A stretch of 9,515 nucleotides of DNA from contig NZ_LECR01000022.1 of assembly GCF_001602625.1 (NCBI RefSeq), positions 28,411-37,925 on the forward strand, written 5' to 3'. The stretch is from Sodalis-like endosymbiont of Proechinophthirus fluctus. GTDB taxonomy: Bacteria; Pseudomonadota; Gammaproteobacteria; Enterobacterales; Enterobacteriaceae. The translations under genes and the position numbers were made by a program. Shown here in pieces: positions 7,423-9,515 of the stretch (position 1 is its first letter; every line of letters starts with the position of its first letter). The notes under the pieces were generated by a model. It ran no database searches, had not been told where the DNA came from, and saw nothing but the letters and a program-made list of their open reading frames with translations.

Positions 7423-7822
7423 ATGTCGCGTGCACCTAATTTACCCCTATGACAGCGGTAGGCCGTATGCCGACTGCTGGTCTCCATTCCTCTCGGGTGA
7501 CGCGCGGCCCGCGACACCCGAACAGTTGATGCGTTTACGCTATAGCGCCTTTGTGATAGAGGATGTCGATTATTTAATTGCTACTTGTTGCACCCGCAGC
7601 CCCGGCCAAGATGCCTGTCAGAGCTATTTAGAATTTATCGCCTGCTTTTACGACGAGCGGCAACGGCACAACGGCTTTATTCACGAATTTTCCCGCTTTG
7701 TCCGCCTAGATGAACGCTGGTATTATGTCGACGGCCCATGTGTACCTGGCAGGAGTGCGCTGTTCCCATTCTGCCGCTGCTCCCTCACAGCCCTGTTTCA
7801 TGGAAAAAATCAACAGACATGA
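7423..7822 (+). pseudogene. ychJ: ychJ pseudogene (YchJ/UPF0225, SEC-C type)
   Basis: Intact YchJ is about 152 residues, with Cys-rich zinc-binding motifs of SEC-C type at both ends around an NTF2-like core; its cellular role is not well defined. The expected ATG (7423) reads out of frame within ten codons. The main frame, open from about 7430 to the stop at 7820-7822, keeps GRPYADC-SPFLSGDARPAT, the core PEQLMRLRYSAFVIEDVDYL and a later SRFVRLDERWYYVDG. About 20 codons are missing in the middle, between YLIATC and EFIACFYDER. The N-terminal CPCGSG has become YPYDSG and a later Cys is Trp. The C-terminal cysteine motif (expected CPCGSGKKFKKCC) is replaced by unrelated sequence. With both metal sites lost and an internal deletion it is almost certainly non-functional, although a 130-codon frame is still open. 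Confidence 0.88.
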
Positions 7823-7838
7823 CAGGATCCGCAACTCA

Positions 7839-8527
7839 ATGCAGTCGCAAAATGTACAAAGAAAAGTATTACGCACCCTATGTCCAGATGCCAAGGGTCT
7901 GAATAGGAACAATACGGGAACTGAATCACACCGGACAGCGCCGCATCATGGTGCTGGTAACCAAAGAAGCCCCTTGGGGGATTTATTGATGAAAATTGCT
8001 TACAGCGGGGTCTCGATGTGGGGATCTCAGTGCGGTCATCAGCAACTACGAAAACGCTGCGGCCGCCGGCGAAACGGTTTGATATTCCCTTCCATCTGAT
8101 AAGCTATGAAAGGTTTATCCGCTGAGAAACATGATGGTGCAGATTGACGCCTTCGCACTGGACTATGTAGTACTGGCGAAATACATGGTGATGCTGGCAA
8201 AATACATGCGCGTGCTTATGTGGACACTTGTGCGTCATTACCCCAACCAAACCATTAATATTCATCACTCATTCCTGCCGGCGTTTATCGGCGCGTGTCC
8301 TTATCACCAGGCCTATTGAGCGCGGGGTGAAAATCATCAGCGCTCCTATAACCTAGATGAAGGCCCTATCCTTATTCAGGACGTGATTTACGTCGATCAT
8401 ACCTAAACTGCGGAATAATAATACGTGCGGGAATGGATTTATAGAAAAATGTGCTGAGCCAGGGCATTGTGCCACCTATTGTTGCAGCGGGTTTTCGTCT
8501 ACGGCAATCGGACCATTATTTTTTTGA
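7839..8527 (+). pseudogene. purU: purU pseudogene (formyltetrahydrofolate deformylase)
   Basis: PurU hydrolyses 10-formyl-tetrahydrofolate to formate and tetrahydrofolate, balancing one-carbon pools and supplying formate to PurT. The remnant starts with ATG 7839, preceded by AGGA at 7824-7827, and reads VQRKVLRTLCPDAKGL like E. coli PurU. A deletion of about 55 codons (E. coli 21-75) then removes most of the regulatory ACT domain. The sequence resumes in shifted frames as RELNHTGQRRIMVLVTKEAP, PLGDLLMKIAYSG and KRFDIPFHLISYE. The catalytic-domain block 8131-8319 holds DYVVLAKYM and NQTINIHHSFLPAFIGACP. Further frameshifts and stops precede LDEGPILIQDVIYVDHT and the terminal YGNRTII (written across frames), ending near TGA 8525-8527. 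Its 689 bp compare with about 843 bp in E. coli. A short in-frame duplication of LAKYM lies in the catalytic block. It is clearly inactive. Confidence 0.93.
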
Positions 8528-8619
8528 CGCTGCGCGGCGCGTGGGCCCTCCAAACCCGCACGCATTTCGTTTCGGTTGGAGAAAAAGTGGCAAAAAATCA
8601 GGGGGCGCGCGTTAGCCAC

Positions 8620-8647
8620 TTTACAGCGCCGCTTTATTTGATATGAC
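8620..8647 (+). promoter_or_regulatory. tyrT-type tRNA promoter, altered
   Basis: TTTACA (8620-8625), a 16-nt spacer GCGCCGCTTTATTTGA, and TATGAC (8642-8647) align with the classical E. coli tyrT promoter, which I recall as TTTACA, 16 nt ending in ATTTGA, then TATGAT. The -10 element has lost its highly conserved last T. The GC-rich discriminator of stringently controlled tRNA promoters (GCGCCCCGC in E. coli) is replaced by AAGTCTTGC. The leader to the tRNA is also shorter, about 31 nt. These changes suggest a weakened promoter that may have lost stringent control. Confidence 0.75.
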
Positions 8648-8684
8648 AAGTCTTGCTTGACGGGTTATTGTAATTTTTCTCCCA

Positions 8685-8770
8685 TGTGGGGTTCCCTGAG
8701 CGGTCAGAGGAAGCAGACTGTAAATCTGTCGTCGCAGACTTCGAAGGTTCGAATCCCTCCCCTACTACCA
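8685..8770 (+). tRNA. tyrT: tRNA-Tyr (GUA), apparently degenerating
   Basis: The 86 nt align along their whole length with E. coli tRNA-Tyr (85 nt). The long variable arm, anticodon GTA (8720-8722), T-loop TTCGAAT and encoded 3' ACCA (8767-8770) are all present. Several changes damage the fold. Base 1 is U opposite U72, whereas bacterial tRNA-Tyr needs G1-C72. G4-U69 and G27-U43 are now wobble pairs. The D stem has a C10-A25 mismatch and an extra T at 8697. The T stem has an A51-C63 mismatch. Together these argue for a decaying copy rather than a working tRNA, although an automatic scan may still call it. E. coli has this type of locus plus a separate tyrU copy, so a functional copy elsewhere is likely. 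Confidence 0.8.
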
Positions 8771-8917
8771 TTACATCATACTTTTTACTAACAGCAATCA
8801 CCATGGTTTCCCTGATATTCTTAGGGTGAAGGTGAGAATCTTCGATCAAAGTTCACGTCTCGCTACGCGAGACAACGATGCGCAGCAAGGCCCGTAGTGC
8901 GGCCGCAAGGTAGCGAA
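8771..8917 (+). ncRNA. Probable RtT RNA-like element downstream of tRNA-Tyr
   Basis: E. coli releases a small RNA, RtT, from the tyrT transcript downstream of the tRNA, and related elements follow tRNA genes in other enterobacteria. Here the sequence after the CCA end includes GTGAGAATCTTCGATCAAAG, reminiscent of a tRNA 3' end. It then has a perfect hairpin GTCTCGC-TAC-GCGAGAC (8857-8873), followed by ACAACGATGCGCAGCAAGG and a GC-rich GTGCGGCCGCAAGG. CGCTAC (8861-8866) can alternatively pair with GTAGCG (8910-8915). The assignment rests on position, the hairpin and remembered similarity, and the boundaries are approximate. The rest, up to 9055, is the untranslated leader region of xthA, where I found no convincing promoter. 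Confidence 0.45.
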
Positions 8918-9055
8918 TCATTCTTTCCCCCTCCCTTAAACGTCCTATTGAAAGCACACAGACATATTTCCCGACCGACGGTGCCATTGCACCACGTTTT
9001 CTTGGCTAGCAGTTTCTGCTAACATTTGCTGATAACCTCTCACCTGGCATAAAAA

Positions 9056-9515
9056 ATGAAGTTTGTCTCATTCAATATCAACGGGCTACGCGCTCGCCCC
9101 CATCAGCTCGAAGCTATTGTCAGTACACTGCAGCCGGACGTGATCGGTTTACAGGAAACCAAAGTCCACGACGATATGTTCCCTCTCGAAGAGGTCTCGC
9201 GCCACGGTTATCATGTTTACTTTTATGGTCAGAAAGGTCACTACGGCGTGGCACTGCTAAGCCGGGAAAAGCCATTAGCCATCCGCCGCGGCTTTAGTAC
9301 CGACGGTGATGACGCCCAGCGTCGGATTATCATGGCCGATTTTATTACGCTCAAAGGCATATTGACTGTGGTTAACGGCTACTTTCCCCAGGGTGAAAGT
9401 CGTAACCACCCGGTCAAGTTCCCGGCTAAAGAGCGCTTCTACCGCAATCTGCAGGACTATGTGGAACAAAGCCACCACGGCGAATCACTGCTGCTTATCA
9501 TGGGGGACATGAATA
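9056..9515 (+). CDS. xthA: Exodeoxyribonuclease III, 5' part (runs off the window)
   Basis: Exonuclease III is the main AP endonuclease and 3'-5' exonuclease of base-excision repair. From ATG 9056 the frame is open to the window end, giving 153 residues of a family about 268 long. It begins [20 protein letters not shown], the same as E. coli XthA as I recall it. Active-site residues fall at E. coli positions: N7, E34 in LQETK, Y109 in [10 protein letters not shown], and D151 and N153 in GDMN at the edge. No frameshift or stop is seen. A classical Shine-Dalgarno is not obvious; the leader before the ATG reads CCTGGCATAAAAA. xthA is not beside tyrT in E. coli, so this junction differs from that order. 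Function is very likely retained, though the C-terminal third is not visible. Confidence 0.95.
   Translation, partial: MKFVSFNINGLRARPHQLEAIVSTLQPDVIGLQETKVHDDMFPLEEVSRHGYHVYFYGQKGHYGVALLSREKPLAIRRGFSTDGDDAQRRIIMADFITLKGILTVVNGYFPQGESRNHPVKFPAKERFYRNLQDYVEQSHHGESLLLIMGDMN

Noticed and set aside
8634..8849. Minus-strand 71-codon frame containing GEGFEPSKSATTDLQSA
   Set aside because: It is the antisense of tRNA-Tyr. Such GEGFEPS-type 'proteins' are a well-known annotation artefact of tRNA complements.
1..9515. CRISPR array, insertion sequence, prophage or toxin-antitoxin system
   Set aside because: No regularly spaced direct repeats, transposase or integrase motifs, terminal inverted repeats or recognisable toxin-antitoxin pair were seen on either strand.

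Overview
This window looks like chromosomal DNA of a gammaproteobacterium of order Enterobacterales. The gene order tdk / hns / galU / rssB / ychJ / purU / tRNA-Tyr matches the Escherichia coli hns-tyrT neighbourhood. Clean, highly conserved genes sit directly beside recognisable but shattered ones, and intergenic DNA is abundant. That pattern suggests a recently host-restricted insect symbiont of the Sodalis type. The genus is inferred from protein resemblance and decay style recalled from memory; no search was run.

Layout. Positions 1-211 (minus) hold the 5' end of tdk. Positions 212-777 are non-coding or unassigned, followed by an enteric-type hns promoter (778-806) and hns (845-1252, plus) with a strong hairpin terminator. 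Positions 1309-2581 are a 1.27-kb stretch without a recognisable gene, containing a perfect all-A/T palindrome. A 48-bp bidirectional hairpin terminator (2582-2629) closes a minus-strand operon read in the order galU -> ugd -> uge (5954 down to 2641), all three intact. Upstream of galU lies an rssB pseudogene (6147-6970, minus). I see no rssA, only unassigned DNA (6971-7422). On the plus strand follow ychJ and purU pseudogenes (7423-8527), a tyrT-type promoter (8620-8647), a tRNA-Tyr gene with several stem-breaking changes (8685-8770), a probable RtT-type RNA element (8771-8917), and the intact 5' part of xthA (9056 to the window end).

How it fits together. GalU makes UDP-glucose, Ugd oxidises it to UDP-glucuronate, and the epimerase converts that to UDP-galacturonate. 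The operon is therefore a complete short route to acidic sugar donors for lipopolysaccharide, capsule or lipid A modification. This unit, the nucleoid protein H-NS and the repair enzyme XthA are kept intact. The RpoS-degradation adaptor (rssB), formyl-tetrahydrofolate hydrolase (purU), the SEC-C type protein ychJ and apparently one tyrosine tRNA locus have been allowed to decay. I found no CRISPR array, transposase, phage gene or clearly novel multi-gene system. The points most worth following are the selective retention of the UDP-sugar operon, the tRNA and promoter decay, and several unassigned coding-like fragments.
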